36,247 nt of DNA from Candidatus Nanopelagicales bacterium. GTDB taxonomy: Bacteria > Actinomycetota > Actinomycetes > S36-B12. The position numbers and the translations under genes are program-made. The notes under the pieces are model-generated. The model worked only from the letters and a program-made list of their open reading frames with translations, was not told where the DNA came from and searched no databases. This document shows positions 19,826 to 34,354 of the stretch, piece after piece; positions within the stretch are counted from its first letter, which is position 1, and every line of letters begins with the position of its first letter. The stretch covers positions 1-36,247 of the forward strand of contig JALQUH010000133.1 in the NCBI GenBank assembly GCA_023263845.1. Direction: 5' to 3'.

Positions 19826-19840
19826 TAGGGTCAAGCCATG
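19826..19840 (+). promoter_or_regulatory. Predicted -10 TAGGGT (19826-19831), 6 nt before the DUF2752 gene ATG; leaderless start
   Basis: TAGGGT-caagcc-ATG; 5-bp hairpin GCCTG-cag-CAGGC at 19801-19813 falls near the -35 region. Confidence 0.6.
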
Positions 19841-20338
19841 ACTGCGGTGCATGAGCAGCCGACCCCGCCGGCCGCCGACGAGGTCGGCGCGGCGGCGCCC
19901 CCGCGTCGTGCGACGCAGGATCGCTCCCGTGCTCGCCGCATCCTGGCGCCGACCGCAACGGCCCTCGGTGTGGTGATTGCCACCGGCATCGTGGCCCGGG
20001 TCGATCCCAATGAGCCAGGGCACTATCCACTCTGCCCGACACTGGCGATCCTCGGTATTGACTGCCCGGCCTGCGGTGGATTGCGCGCAACGCATGCGCT
20101 CGCCAACGGAGACATCGTTCGCGCCATGGACCACAACCTCCTCTTCGTTCTCCTCGTGCCGGCGATCATCGTCGGCTGGGCGGTGTGGTTCTGGCGATCG
20201 TGGACCGGCAAACGCGGGGAGGACTCGCCTCGCAAGCGCGCCCTCGCGAAGTACGGGCCGCTGGTACTGCTCCTGGTTCTCGTCGCCTTCGGGATCGTGC
20301 GCAACTTCGTGCCCTATCTCGGCTCGGGGGTCGGCTAG
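19838..20338 (+). CDS. DUF2752 membrane protein
   Basis: YPLCPTLAILGIDCPACGGLRATHALANGDIVRAMDHNLLFVLLVPA signature. Confidence 0.88.
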   Translation: MTAVHEQPTPPAADEVGAAAPPRRATQDRSRARRILAPTATALGVVIATGIVARVDPNEPGHYPLCPTLAILGIDCPACGGLRATHALANGDIVRAMDHNLLFVLLVPAIIVGWAVWFWRSWTGKRGEDSPRKRALAKYGPLVLLLVLVAFGIVRNFVPYLGSGVG

Positions 20339-20391
20339 GGCAGGCGTCGAGCCCTATGGCACGCTGACGACGTGTCCGACAGGAGTGGGCG

Positions 20392-21204
20392 ATGAGCGTT
20401 CTCGACGACATCATCGCCGGTGTTCGAATCGATCTCGATGCGCGTATGGCGGTAATGCCCCTTGACCAGCTCAAGGAATGTGCGGCACGCAAGCCCGATC
20501 CGCAAGACGCTGAGGCGATCCTTCGCGAGCCGGGTGTTGGCGTCATCGCCGAAGTGAAGCGGGCCAGCCCGAGTCGAGGTCGCATGGCCGCCATTGAGGA
20601 CCCGGCCGCTTTGGCGCGTGACTATGAGGCAGGTGGCGCACGCGTCATTTCTGTCCTCACCGAGGAGCGCCGATTCGGTGGATCGCTCGAGGATCTGCGC
20701 GGCGTGCGGTGCGCGGTCGACACTCCAGTGCTGCGCAAGGATTTCATCGTCTCGAGCTACCAACTGTGGGAGGCGCGGGCATTCGGCGCTGACCTCATCC
20801 TGCTCATCGTTGCCGCACTCGAACAGAACGCACTGGTGAGCCTGATCGAGCGCACGAGATCGCTCGGCATGACGCCACTCGTCGAGGTTCACGATGCCGA
20901 CGAGGTAGGTCGCGCGGTGGATGCCGGCGCCACCATCATCGGCGTCAATGCCCGCGATCTGCGGAGCCTTGAAGTCGACCGTGACACGTTCGCCCGTGTG
21001 GCGCCGCTCATTCCCGACACCTGTGTGCGCATCGCCGAGTCCGGGGTTCGTGGTCCCCGTGACCTCATCGCCTACGCCGAGGTCGGAGCGGACGCCGTAC
21101 TCGTGGGCGAGAGCCTGGCCACCTCGGCTGATCCGCGCGCTGCTGTCCACGATCTGGTGACCGCCGGCTCGCATCCGGCACTGCGAGGCATGCGTGAAGA
21201 GTGA
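20392..21204 (+). CDS. trpC: Indole-3-glycerol phosphate synthase
   Basis: [73 protein letters not shown] aggag upstream. Confidence 0.96.
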   Translation: MSVLDDIIAGVRIDLDARMAVMPLDQLKECAARKPDPQDAEAILREPGVGVIAEVKRASPSRGRMAAIEDPAALARDYEAGGARVISVLTEERRFGGSLEDLRGVRCAVDTPVLRKDFIVSSYQLWEARAFGADLILLIVAALEQNALVSLIERTRSLGMTPLVEVHDADEVGRAVDAGATIIGVNARDLRSLEVDRDTFARVAPLIPDTCVRIAESGVRGPRDLIAYAEVGADAVLVGESLATSADPRAAVHDLVTAGSHPALRGMREE

Positions 21205-22411
21205 CCAGCTGGTCGGCCACTACGGCCCCTACGGCGGTCGCTTCGTTCCCGAGGCCCTCACTGCTGCACTCGACGAACTTGACGCGGCCTATCGCACGGC
21301 AATCGTCGACCCCTCCTTCACCACTGAACTCGAGCGACTCCAGCACACCTACACCGGCCGGCCTTCCCCGATCACGCAGGCCACGCGATTCGGTCAGGAG
21401 TTCTGCGGTGGTGCGCGAATCCTGCTCAAACGGGAGGATCTCAACCACACCGGTTCGCACAAGATCAACAATGTCCTCGGTCAAGCTCTCCTCACGGTCC
21501 GTATGGGCAAGAAGCGGGTCATTGCCGAGACGGGTGCGGGCCAGCATGGTGTCGCCACGGCCACGGCCGCGGCGCTCATGGGACTGGACTGCACGGTCTA
21601 CATGGGCGAGGAGGACACCCAGCGCCAGGCGCTCAATGTCGTTCGAATGCGGCTGCTCGGCGCGAAGGTCATCCCCGTGACCGCGGGTGCGCGCACCCTG
21701 AAGGACGCGATCAACGAGGCCATGCGCGATTGGGTCACCACCGTCGACGAGACGCACTACATCCTCGGCACCGTGACCGGTCCGAGTCCCTTCCCGGAGA
21801 TGGTGCGGCACTTCCAGTCGGTGATCGGCCAGGAGACCCGCGAACAGGTGCTCGAACTCAGCGGCCGTCTACCGGATGCTGTCGCTGCCTGCGTCGGCGG
21901 TGGATCTAACGCCATGGGCATCTTCAGCGGATTCATCGACGATGCCGACGTGGCCCTATGGGGCTTCGAGGCCGGGGGAGACGGCGTCGAGACCGGCCGT
22001 CACGCGGCCCGCTTCGCGGGAGGATCGCCGGGAGTCCTGCACGGCGCCCGCACCTACGTCATGCAGGACGAGTGGGGGCAGACGGTGCCGTCCCACTCGA
22101 TCAGCGCGGGCCTGGACTACCCGGGTGTCGGACCCGAACATGCGTGGCTGCACGACACCGGCCGTGCTCACTACGCCCCCGTCGATGACGCGGAGGCGAT
22201 GTCGGCATTTGAGGCGCTGTGTCGGACCGAGGGCATCATCCCGGCGATTGAGAGCGCGCACGCACTTGCCGGTGCCATGCGCCTGGGCCATGAGCTCGGC
22301 CCGGAGGCCGTCGTCGTCGTCAACCTGTCCGGCCGTGGCGACAAGGACGTGGCGACCGCGGCTCGGTGGTTCGGCCTCGACGACGTCGACGAGAGTGCGG
22401 AGGGTCGATGA
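21194..22411 (+). CDS. trpB: Tryptophan synthase beta subunit
   Basis: [86 protein letters not shown]. Confidence 0.98.
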   Translation: MKSDQLVGHYGPYGGRFVPEALTAALDELDAAYRTAIVDPSFTTELERLQHTYTGRPSPITQATRFGQEFCGGARILLKREDLNHTGSHKINNVLGQALLTVRMGKKRVIAETGAGQHGVATATAAALMGLDCTVYMGEEDTQRQALNVVRMRLLGAKVIPVTAGARTLKDAINEAMRDWVTTVDETHYILGTVTGPSPFPEMVRHFQSVIGQETREQVLELSGRLPDAVAACVGGGSNAMGIFSGFIDDADVALWGFEAGGDGVETGRHAARFAGGSPGVLHGARTYVMQDEWGQTVPSHSISAGLDYPGVGPEHAWLHDTGRAHYAPVDDAEAMSAFEALCRTEGIIPAIESAHALAGAMRLGHELGPEAVVVVNLSGRGDKDVATAARWFGLDDVDESAEGR

Positions 22412-23211
22412 CGACCCTCGCGGAGGCATTCGCGCGAGCCAAGGCCGACGATCGGGCCGCCCTGATCGGCTACCTACCCGCAGGGTTCCCGACCATCCCC
22501 GACAGTGTCCGTCTCATGCGAGCGATGGTCGAGGAAGGGGTCGACATCGTCGAGGTGGGTCTGCCCTACTCGGACCCGCTCATGGATGGCCCGGTGATCC
22601 AGGCCGCGGCCGACCAGGCTCTGCGGGCGGGCACGACGCCGCGCGATGTCATCGGGGCGGCGGGCGAAGTGGCGCAGAGCGGGGCCGCGGCCGTCGTCAT
22701 GTCCTACTGGAACCCGATCGAGCGGTACGGCGTTGTGGCGTTCGCCAGCGAACTCGCCGCCGCCGGAGGGTCGGGCGTCATCACGCCGGACCTCACGCCG
22801 GAAGAGTCACGTGCTTGGAGCGAGGCCACCACCGAGCACCACATCGATCGCATCTTCCTCGTTGCCCCGTCGAGCACCGATGAACGCATCGCGCGGGTCG
22901 CCGCTGAATGCAGTGGCTTCGTGTACGCGGCATCGACGATGGGGGTCACCGGAGCTCGTACCTCAGTGTCCGGGGCGGCGTCCACCCTGGTGTCACGTGT
23001 GCGGGCAGCGACCGACCTGCCCGTGGCGGTCGGTCTCGGAGTGTCGACCGGCGACCAGGCAGCGCAGATCGCGGAGTACGCCGACGGCGTCATCGTGGGG
23101 TCGGCGTTCATTCGCCTCATCCTCGAGGCGGGTTCGGTCGATGAGGCCGAAGGCCAGGTCCGTTCTCTCGCCCGGGAACTCTCCGAGGGCGTCCGACGTC
23201 GCAGTCGGTAG
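22408..23211 (+). CDS. trpA: Tryptophan synthase alpha subunit
   Basis: [73 protein letters not shown]. Confidence 0.97.
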   Translation: MTTLAEAFARAKADDRAALIGYLPAGFPTIPDSVRLMRAMVEEGVDIVEVGLPYSDPLMDGPVIQAAADQALRAGTTPRDVIGAAGEVAQSGAAAVVMSYWNPIERYGVVAFASELAAAGGSGVITPDLTPEESRAWSEATTEHHIDRIFLVAPSSTDERIARVAAECSGFVYAASTMGVTGARTSVSGAASTLVSRVRAATDLPVAVGLGVSTGDQAAQIAEYADGVIVGSAFIRLILEAGSVDEAEGQVRSLARELSEGVRRRSR

Positions 23212-23232
23212 GTCGGGCGGCCCCTCTCAGGT

Positions 23233-23249
23233 CACCCCAACCCGGGGTG
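23233..23249 (+). terminator. Candidate terminator hairpin after trpA: CACCCC-aaccc-GGGGTG
   Basis: 6-bp perfect GC-rich stem, 5-nt loop, 22 nt after trpA stop; no U-tract. Confidence 0.45.
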
Positions 23250-23275
23250 GCGCTGCGTTCGGACGCCGGGCCCCG

Positions 23276-23281
23276 TAGCGT
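23276..23281 (+). promoter_or_regulatory. Candidate -10 element TAGCGT for the DsbA-like gene (about 30-nt leader with SD gaagggga)
   Basis: TAGCGT followed by leader and RBS before ATG 23318. Confidence 0.4.
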
Positions 23282-23317
23282 AGGACGACGAACTTCAATT
23301 CGAAGGGGACAACGCAC

Positions 23318-24127
23318 ATGGCCAAGGATCGACCGTCCAAGAGCACCCGGGACAAGGCCGCGGCAGCCCGCGCCGAGCAGATGGCGGCCGAGCAACGACG
23401 CGAGCGCACCGTGCGCATCGTGGGGGCCATCGCCGTGGTGGCCGTCGTCGCGATCATAATTGGCCTAGCGGTCGTCGTCCCCAGACTGTCCGGCGATGAC
23501 AGTAGCGGTGGCGACCTGCCCGGTCCGGACCCTGCGGCCCCCGTGCCCACCGGCGTCTACGGCACCGACTCGGAGTACCCCTACGGAGTTCCCTACGGGA
23601 CTGCACCGGAGACCGCGCCGATATTGCAACTGTGGGAGGACTTCCAGTGCCCGGCCTGTGGGGCCTTGGAGGCGGCCAACGGGTCCGGCATCGAAAGCCT
23701 CGCCGAAGCCGGCGACATGCAACTCATTTGGCGCCCGACGGCGTTCTTGGACAACAACCTTGGCAACACATCCTCGGCTCAGGCGATCAACGCGTGGGGT
23801 TGTGCGATCGATGCCGGGAAGACGGTCGAGTACCACAACGAGGTCTTCGCCAACCAGCCCGAGACCGAGGGTGACGGTTGGACAACCGAGCAGTTCGTCG
23901 CGATGGCCGAGACGGTGGGGATCACCGGCGTGCCGCTGGAGCAGTTCAACGACTGCCTGACCTCGGGCCGCTACCTGCCTTGGGCGGCGAACAGCACGCA
24001 GATCTTCTACGACTCCAACATCCAGGGCACGCCGTCCGGCATCCTCAATGGGACCCCCGTTGAAAGCGCCACGCTGGCCGTCCAGACCGAGCTCGAGCAG
24101 CTGCTGAAGGACGCAGCCGCGCAGTAA
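23318..24127 (+). CDS. Membrane-anchored DsbA-like thioredoxin-fold protein
   Basis: N-terminal charged tail and TM segment, LQLWEDFQCPACGALE (CPAC), QIFYDSNIQGTPSGILNG cis-Pro region. Confidence 0.9.
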   Translation: MAKDRPSKSTRDKAAAARAEQMAAEQRRERTVRIVGAIAVVAVVAIIIGLAVVVPRLSGDDSSGGDLPGPDPAAPVPTGVYGTDSEYPYGVPYGTAPETAPILQLWEDFQCPACGALEAANGSGIESLAEAGDMQLIWRPTAFLDNNLGNTSSAQAINAWGCAIDAGKTVEYHNEVFANQPETEGDGWTTEQFVAMAETVGITGVPLEQFNDCLTSGRYLPWAANSTQIFYDSNIQGTPSGILNGTPVESATLAVQTELEQLLKDAAAQ

Positions 24128-25143
24128 TGGACGTCCTCGCCTACATCCCGAGCCCCAGCCAGGGGGTCTGGAACCTCGGACCTATCCCGCTGCGTGCCTA
24201 CGCGCTGCTCATCATCCTGGGCATCGTCGTTGCGGTATGGGTCGGCAGCCGGCGCTACGTTGACCGGGGTGGACGCGCGGGTGTGATCGGTGACATCGCG
24301 ATTTGGGCCGTACCGTTCGGCATCATCGGCGGTCGGCTGTATCACGTCATCACCGACTGGCAGTTGTACTTCGCCCCCGGAGGTTCGGGTTTCGTTGGCG
24401 CCCTGCGCATCTGGGATGGCGGGCTCGGAATCTGGGGCGCGGTAGCCCTCGGCGCCCTGGGCGCGTGGATTGGTGCACGCCGGCTCGGCGTCGCGCTTCC
24501 ACCCATCGCTGATGCGATCGCGCCGGGGATCGCCCTCGCCCAGGCAATCGGCCGCTGGGGCAACTACTTCAATCAGGAGCTCTTCGGCGCACCGACGACA
24601 TTGCCATGGGGCCTGGAGATCGACCCGCAGTTCCGACCCGACGGCTACGCCGAGTACGCGACGTTCCATCCCACGTTCCTGTACGAATCACTGTGGCTCG
24701 TCGGCGTGGCGCTCGTCGTCATCTGGGCCGATCGCCGGTTCCGGATGGGACACGGTCGCGCCTTCGCCCTGTACGTCCTGCTCTACACGATGGGACGCGT
24801 GTGGATCGAGTATCTGCGCATCGATACGGCCAACCAGGTCCTCGGACTTCGTCTGAACGTGTGGACCTCCATCGTGGTGGGACTCGGGGCGCTGATCTAC
24901 CTGATCGTGTCGGCTCGCCTGCGCCCGGGTCGCGAGGAGGTCCTGCCCCCGCGCAAGTACCTTGACCGCGAGGAGGCCGAGGCAGTGGCCGAGGCCGTGA
25001 AGGCCCCTAAGCCGGCAGCCAAGGTCACCGAGGTGGGGGTCACGTCTGACACCGCTCTCGACGTCGCCGATGCGCAGGCGGAACAGGGTGAGCCCATGTC
25101 GGGGGATCCAGCGCAGCCCAAGCCCGAGGACCCCAAGCCCTAG
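24127..25143 (+). CDS. lgt: Prolipoprotein diacylglyceryl transferase
   Basis: [63 protein letters not shown] overlaps preceding TAA. Confidence 0.96.
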   Translation: MDVLAYIPSPSQGVWNLGPIPLRAYALLIILGIVVAVWVGSRRYVDRGGRAGVIGDIAIWAVPFGIIGGRLYHVITDWQLYFAPGGSGFVGALRIWDGGLGIWGAVALGALGAWIGARRLGVALPPIADAIAPGIALAQAIGRWGNYFNQELFGAPTTLPWGLEIDPQFRPDGYAEYATFHPTFLYESLWLVGVALVVIWADRRFRMGHGRAFALYVLLYTMGRVWIEYLRIDTANQVLGLRLNVWTSIVVGLGALIYLIVSARLRPGREEVLPPRKYLDREEAEAVAEAVKAPKPAAKVTEVGVTSDTALDVADAQAEQGEPMSGDPAQPKPEDPKP

Positions 25144-25156
25144 CCACGCCGGGTGG

Positions 25157-25214
25157 GCACTCGCGACCACGACATCGGCCCAGATCGTGCACGGGAGCGC
25201 GCACTCGCGGCCAC
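25157..25214. repeat. Direct repeat GCACTCGCGACCAC (25157-25170) / GCACTCGCGGCCAC (25201-25214), 44-bp period, upstream of gltB
   Basis: 13/14 identity; second copy lies just before TATCTT (25219-25224), a candidate -10. Confidence 0.5.
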
Positions 25215-25295
25215 CTGATATCTTTCCGGCACGGGCCAACGGCGTCCCGTCCCTTCCGCTGGCAGGTCAGCGGATCCGACGTGGAGGTGTGCCCG

Positions 25296-29817
<4,522 letters not shown>

Positions 29818-29825
<8 letters not shown>

Positions 29826-31269
29826 TCCGCGTGGATTTTTGAAGGCCGGACGCGAACTACCGGAGCGTCGGCCCGTCGACGTACGCATCTCGGACTGGAA
29901 GGAGGTCTATCAGGAGTTCGCCAACGAGCGACTGCAGACGCAGGCCGGTCGATGCATGGACTGTGGCATCCCCTTCTGCCACAACGGCTGCCCACTCGGC
30001 AACCTCATTCCGGAGTGGAACGACCTGGTGTGGCGTGATGATTGGCGCCTTGCCTCGGAGCGACTGCACGCGACCAACAATTTCCCGGAGTTCACCGGGC
30101 GCCTGTGCCCTGCCCCGTGTGAGACCTCCTGCGTGCTCGGTATCAATTCGGATCCGGTGACGATCAAGCAGGTGGAGGTGTCCATCATTGATCGCGCATG
30201 GGAGTCCGGTTGGGTCACCCCTGCGCCGCCTGAGCGCTCTACGGGCAAGGCCATTGCCGTGGTGGGCTCCGGTCCGGCCGGCCTCGCTGCCGCGCAACAG
30301 TTGGCGCGAGCCGGTCACACCGTCGCGGTCTTCGAGCGTGCGGATCGCATCGGTGGCCTGCTCCGCTACGGCATCCCCGAGTTCAAGATGGAGAAGGCGC
30401 ACTTGGATCGGCGACTGCGTCAGATGTCCCAGGAGGGTGTGAAGTTCCGCCCAGGCGTCGAGGTAGGCGTTGACATCACCGTGTCCGACCTGCGCAAGCG
30501 CTACGACGCGGTCGTGCTCGCCATCGGTGCCACGCGATGGCGTGAGCTGCCGGTACCCGGACGTGAGTTGAGCGGAGTGCATCAGGCGATGGAGTACCTG
30601 CCTGGCGCTAACCGCGTCCAGGAGGGCGACCTTGAGGAGGCGCCGATCGACGCGGCGGGCAAGCACGTCGTCATCATCGGCGGCGGCGATACCGGCGCCG
30701 ACTGCCTGGGCACGGCCCTGCGTCAGGGTGCAGCATCGGTGACGCAACTCGAGATCATGCCGACGCCTCCCGAGGCGCGACCGACCGGTCAACCGTGGCC
30801 GACCTATCCGATGATCTTCCGTGTCTCCAGCGCGCACGAGGAGGGCGGTGATCGCGTCTTCGCGGTGTCGACCGAGCGCTTCGTGGGGGAGGGCGGCAAG
30901 GTCACTGCACTGCGCCTTTCGGACGTCGAAATGGTCGACGGGCGGTTCGTGCCGGTGGAGGGAACGACGCGGGAGATCCCAGCGGACCTGGTATTCCTCG
31001 CCATGGGGTTCACCGGCCCGGAGCCCGAAGGCCTCGTGGCGGACCTGGGCCTGACCATCACCGAGCGGGGCTCCCTGGCCCGCGATGATGACTACGCCAC
31101 CGCCCTGGACGGAGTCTTCGTGGCCGGAGATGCCGGCCGCGGTCAGTCGCTCATCGTGTGGGCGATCGCCGAGGGGCGGGCGGCCGCGGCCTCGGTCGAT
31201 CGGTACCTCACCGGGGACACGAATCTGCCCTCGCCTATACGCGCCTCGGCTCGACCCCTTACCGTGTAA
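29818..31269 (+). CDS. gltD: Glutamate synthase small subunit
   Basis: [78 protein letters not shown]. Confidence 0.96.
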
Positions 31270-31303
31270 CCGGTTTCGTAACTCTCCCGGACGGAAGGCG
31301 AGC

Positions 31304-32737
31304 ATGCGTCGCGCGAAGATCGTGGCCACCCTGGGGCCGGCAACGTCCTCCTACGAAGCCATCTTGGAGTTGGTCAAGTCGGGCATGGACGTTGCCCGAT
31401 TGAACCTGAGTCACGGTAACTACGAGGACCACACCCGGTCCTATGAGTACATCCGCCGGGCCAGCGACGAGACGGGCCGGGGGGTCGGCATCCTCGTCGA
31501 TCTCCAGGGACCCAAGATCAGGCTCGGCACCTTCGATAGTGGGCCGGTCCTCCTCGAGGCGGGGGCCGAGTTCACCATCACGACCGACGATGTCCCCGGT
31601 GATGCACAGATCGCCTCGACGACGTACTCCGGCCTGCCCGGCGATGTGCGACCCGGCGACATGATCTTGATCGACGATGGCCGCGTGGCGCTCGAGGCCA
31701 TCTCGGTCGAGGGTCCACGTGTGCTGACCCGGGTTGTCGAGGGTGGTCGCATCTCGGACAACAAGGGCATCAACCTGCCCGGTGTGGCCGTGAGTGTCCC
31801 GGCGCTGTCCGAGAAGGACATCGATGACCTCCGCTGGGCCCTACGCACCGGTGCCGACCTTATTGCGCTGTCCTTCGTCCGCTCAGCCGATGACATCCTC
31901 GACGTGCACCGCATCATGGACGAGGAGGGTGTGCGCCTGCCGGTCCTGGCGAAAGTGGAGAAGCCACAGGCGATCGACAATCTCGACGGCATTGTTGCTG
32001 CGTTCGACGGGATCATGGTGGCCCGCGGCGACCTCGGCGTCGAACTCCCCCTTGAAATGGTGCCGCTTACGCAGAAGCGTGCCATCGAGAAGTGCCGCGC
32101 CGCCGCCAAGCCGGTGATCGTGGCTACCCAGATGCTGGATTCGATGATCACCGCGACACGACCGACACGTGCCGAGGCGAGTGACGTCGCGAACGCAGTA
32201 CTCGATGGCGCTGACGCGGTCATGCTGTCGGGGGAGACCAGCGTGGGCAAGCATCCCTCCCTCGTCGTCGAGACGATGAGCCGCATCATCGTGCACATCG
32301 AAGACCACGCCCTTGATCGTTTACCGGCTCCACAGAACGACAAGCCGGGCTCGACGGCCCGGGCACTGACCGAGGCGGCGGTCAATGTCGCGCGCGCGGT
32401 GGGCGCGGCGAGCCTGATCCCCTTCACGGAGACCGGCTCGAGCGCACGCATGATCTCGCGGTGGCGCTGCGAGACTCCGATCTTGGCGTTCACCCCAAAC
32501 CCCCGCACGCGCAGTCAACTGGCGCTGGTCTGGGGTGTCGAGACGTTCCTGGTGTCCTCGGTCATGCATACCGACGACATGGTGGTGCAGGTGGACAAGG
32601 CGCTTCTGGACATCGGGCGGGTGACGTACGGCGAGCGCGTGGTCATCGTTGCCGGGGTGCCGCCGGGTATCCCCGGGACAACCAACGGCATGCGCGTCCA
32701 TCTCATCGGCAGTGGCGGCCGCGGCGGCGGCGTCTAG
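31304..32737 (+). CDS. pyk: Pyruvate kinase
   Basis: RRAKIVATLGPA, MDVARLNLSHGNYEDH, VDLQGPKIRLG, MVARGDLGVELPLEMVPLTQKRAIEKC, PVIVATQMLDSMI, PTRAEASDVANAVLDGADAVMLSGETSVG. Confidence 0.97.
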   Translation: MRRAKIVATLGPATSSYEAILELVKSGMDVARLNLSHGNYEDHTRSYEYIRRASDETGRGVGILVDLQGPKIRLGTFDSGPVLLEAGAEFTITTDDVPGDAQIASTTYSGLPGDVRPGDMILIDDGRVALEAISVEGPRVLTRVVEGGRISDNKGINLPGVAVSVPALSEKDIDDLRWALRTGADLIALSFVRSADDILDVHRIMDEEGVRLPVLAKVEKPQAIDNLDGIVAAFDGIMVARGDLGVELPLEMVPLTQKRAIEKCRAAAKPVIVATQMLDSMITATRPTRAEASDVANAVLDGADAVMLSGETSVGKHPSLVVETMSRIIVHIEDHALDRLPAPQNDKPGSTARALTEAAVNVARAVGAASLIPFTETGSSARMISRWRCETPILAFTPNPRTRSQLALVWGVETFLVSSVMHTDDMVVQVDKALLDIGRVTYGERVVIVAGVPPGIPGTTNGMRVHLIGSGGRGGGV

Positions 32738-32806
32738 TTCCGGAGACCTCCTGCAACCGAGACGCGCCGGCCAGCCGTCCATTCCACCGCGGTGCCCCAC
32801 ATCGGG

Positions 32807-32812
32807 TAGGGT
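32807..32812 (+). promoter_or_regulatory. Candidate -10 element TAGGGT for the pyr operon
   Basis: TAGGGT about 14 nt before the start of the PyrR leader structure. Confidence 0.5.
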
Positions 32813-32832
32813 CGGCCCCGGCATCCTTTAAC

Positions 32833-32862
32833 GACCCGTCCAGTGAGGCGGGGAAGGGGGTC
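32833..32862 (+). promoter_or_regulatory. PyrR-binding RNA hairpin in the pyrR leader
   Basis: GACCCGTCCAGTGAGGCGGGGAAGGGGGTC: outer stem GACCC/GGGTC, UCCAGUGAGGC matches the PyrR RNA consensus ARUCCNGNGAGGYU core; AAGGGGG SD lies in the 3' arm, ATG at 32868. Confidence 0.8.
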
Positions 32863-32867
32863 GGACC

Positions 32868-33404
32868 ATGGCGCCTGCCAGCGCACGTGTGCTCGACGCG
32901 GCGGATATCGCGCGCAGTGTGAGCCGCATTTCCCACGAGATTCTCGAACGATCCCACGGCTCTGCCGATCTGGTTCTCCTCGGTATCCAAACCCGCGGCG
33001 TGCCCCTCGCCCGTCGTATCGCCCACAGCATGTCGGGGATCGAGGGCGCCACGATTCCCTGCGGCGCACTTGACATCACGATGTACCGCGACGACCTCCG
33101 ACTGCGGGGCGCCCGCTCTCTGGAGATCACCGAGTTGCCGGCCGGCGGGGTGGACGATCGCGTGGTCGTCCTCGTCGACGACGTGCTCTTTTCCGGGCGC
33201 ACGATCCGTGCGGCGCTCGACGCGATCAGCGACCTTGGCCGACCTCGTGCGGTTCAACTAGCGGTCCTGGTAGACCGCGGCCACCGCGAGTTGCCCATCC
33301 GAGCGGATTACGTTGGCAAGAACATCCCCACGTCCAGTGACCAGGCCGTTCGTGTTCGTCTCGATGAAGTCGATGGTGTCGACGAAGTGGTGGTGGAGGG
33401 GTGA
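32868..33404 (+). CDS. pyrR: Bifunctional pyr operon regulator / uracil phosphoribosyltransferase
   Basis: [38 protein letters not shown] (PRPP loop), [24 protein letters not shown]. Confidence 0.96.
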   Translation: MAPASARVLDAADIARSVSRISHEILERSHGSADLVLLGIQTRGVPLARRIAHSMSGIEGATIPCGALDITMYRDDLRLRGARSLEITELPAGGVDDRVVVLVDDVLFSGRTIRAALDAISDLGRPRAVQLAVLVDRGHRELPIRADYVGKNIPTSSDQAVRVRLDEVDGVDEVVVEG

Positions 33405-34354
33405 TCCACCACCTGCTGAGCGCCGCCGACCTCGACGCAGATGAAGCGGTGGCGATTCTCGACACAGCGGGTGAACTTGCCCGCGCTACGGGACGCTCGG
33501 TCAAGAAATTGCCGACCCTGCGCGGTCGCACCGTGGTCAACCTCTTCTATGAGGACTCCACCCGGACCCGCATTTCCTTCGAGGCTGCGGCCAAGCGACT
33601 TTCGGCCGACGTCATCACCTTCAGCGCTAAGGGTTCGAGCGTGTCCAAAGGGGAGAGCCTCAAGGACACCGCGCTCACCCTTGAGGCTATGGGGGCAGAC
33701 GCCGTCATCGTCCGCCATCCGGCGTCCGGAGCCGCTCACCGGCTCGCGATGTCCGACTGGACCAAGTGTGTCGTCGTCAACGCTGGCGATGGCACGCACG
33801 AGCACCCCACCCAGGCCCTTCTCGATGCCTACACGCTGCGTCATCATCTGAACGACGGCTCCGGTGACCTTGACGGTCGCCGTGTCGTGATCGTCGGCGA
33901 CGTCCTGCACAGTCGTGTTGCACGTTCGAACGTACTGCTGCTGAAGACCCTCGGTGCCGACGTGACCGTCGTCGGCCCACCCACCCTCTTGCCGGTGGGG
34001 GTCGAGCACTGGCCGTGCGCGGTGTCCTACGACCTCGATGATGTCCTCGTCGGCGCCGATGCCGTGATGATGCTGCGTGTCCAAAACGAGCGCATGAACG
34101 CCGCATACTTCCCGAATGCACGTGAGTATTCACGCCGCTATGGACTCGACCGCCGTCGCGCCGACCTGCTCGCCGCCGACGGCATCGTCTTGCACCCAGG
34201 GCCGATGAACCGCGGCATGGAGATCACTGCCGAGGTGGCTGACGGTCCCCGTTCGGTGGTCATTGAGCAGGTGACGAACGGGGTTCACGTCCGCATGGCC
34301 GTGCTGTACCGCCTGCTCGGAGCATTACCCGAACTCGAGACGGAGGCCGGCTGA
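33401..34354 (+). CDS. pyrB: Aspartate carbamoyltransferase catalytic subunit
   Basis: [78 protein letters not shown]. Confidence 0.97.
   Translation: MIHHLLSAADLDADEAVAILDTAGELARATGRSVKKLPTLRGRTVVNLFYEDSTRTRISFEAAAKRLSADVITFSAKGSSVSKGESLKDTALTLEAMGADAVIVRHPASGAAHRLAMSDWTKCVVVNAGDGTHEHPTQALLDAYTLRHHLNDGSGDLDGRRVVIVGDVLHSRVARSNVLLLKTLGADVTVVGPPTLLPVGVEHWPCAVSYDLDDVLVGADAVMMLRVQNERMNAAYFPNAREYSRRYGLDRRRADLLAADGIVLHPGPMNRGMEITAEVADGPRSVVIEQVTNGVHVRMAVLYRLLGALPELETEAG

Noticed and set aside
29857-31329. 490-aa minus-strand ORF antisense to gltD
   Set aside because: Same GC-bias shadow; gltD on + strand is unambiguous.
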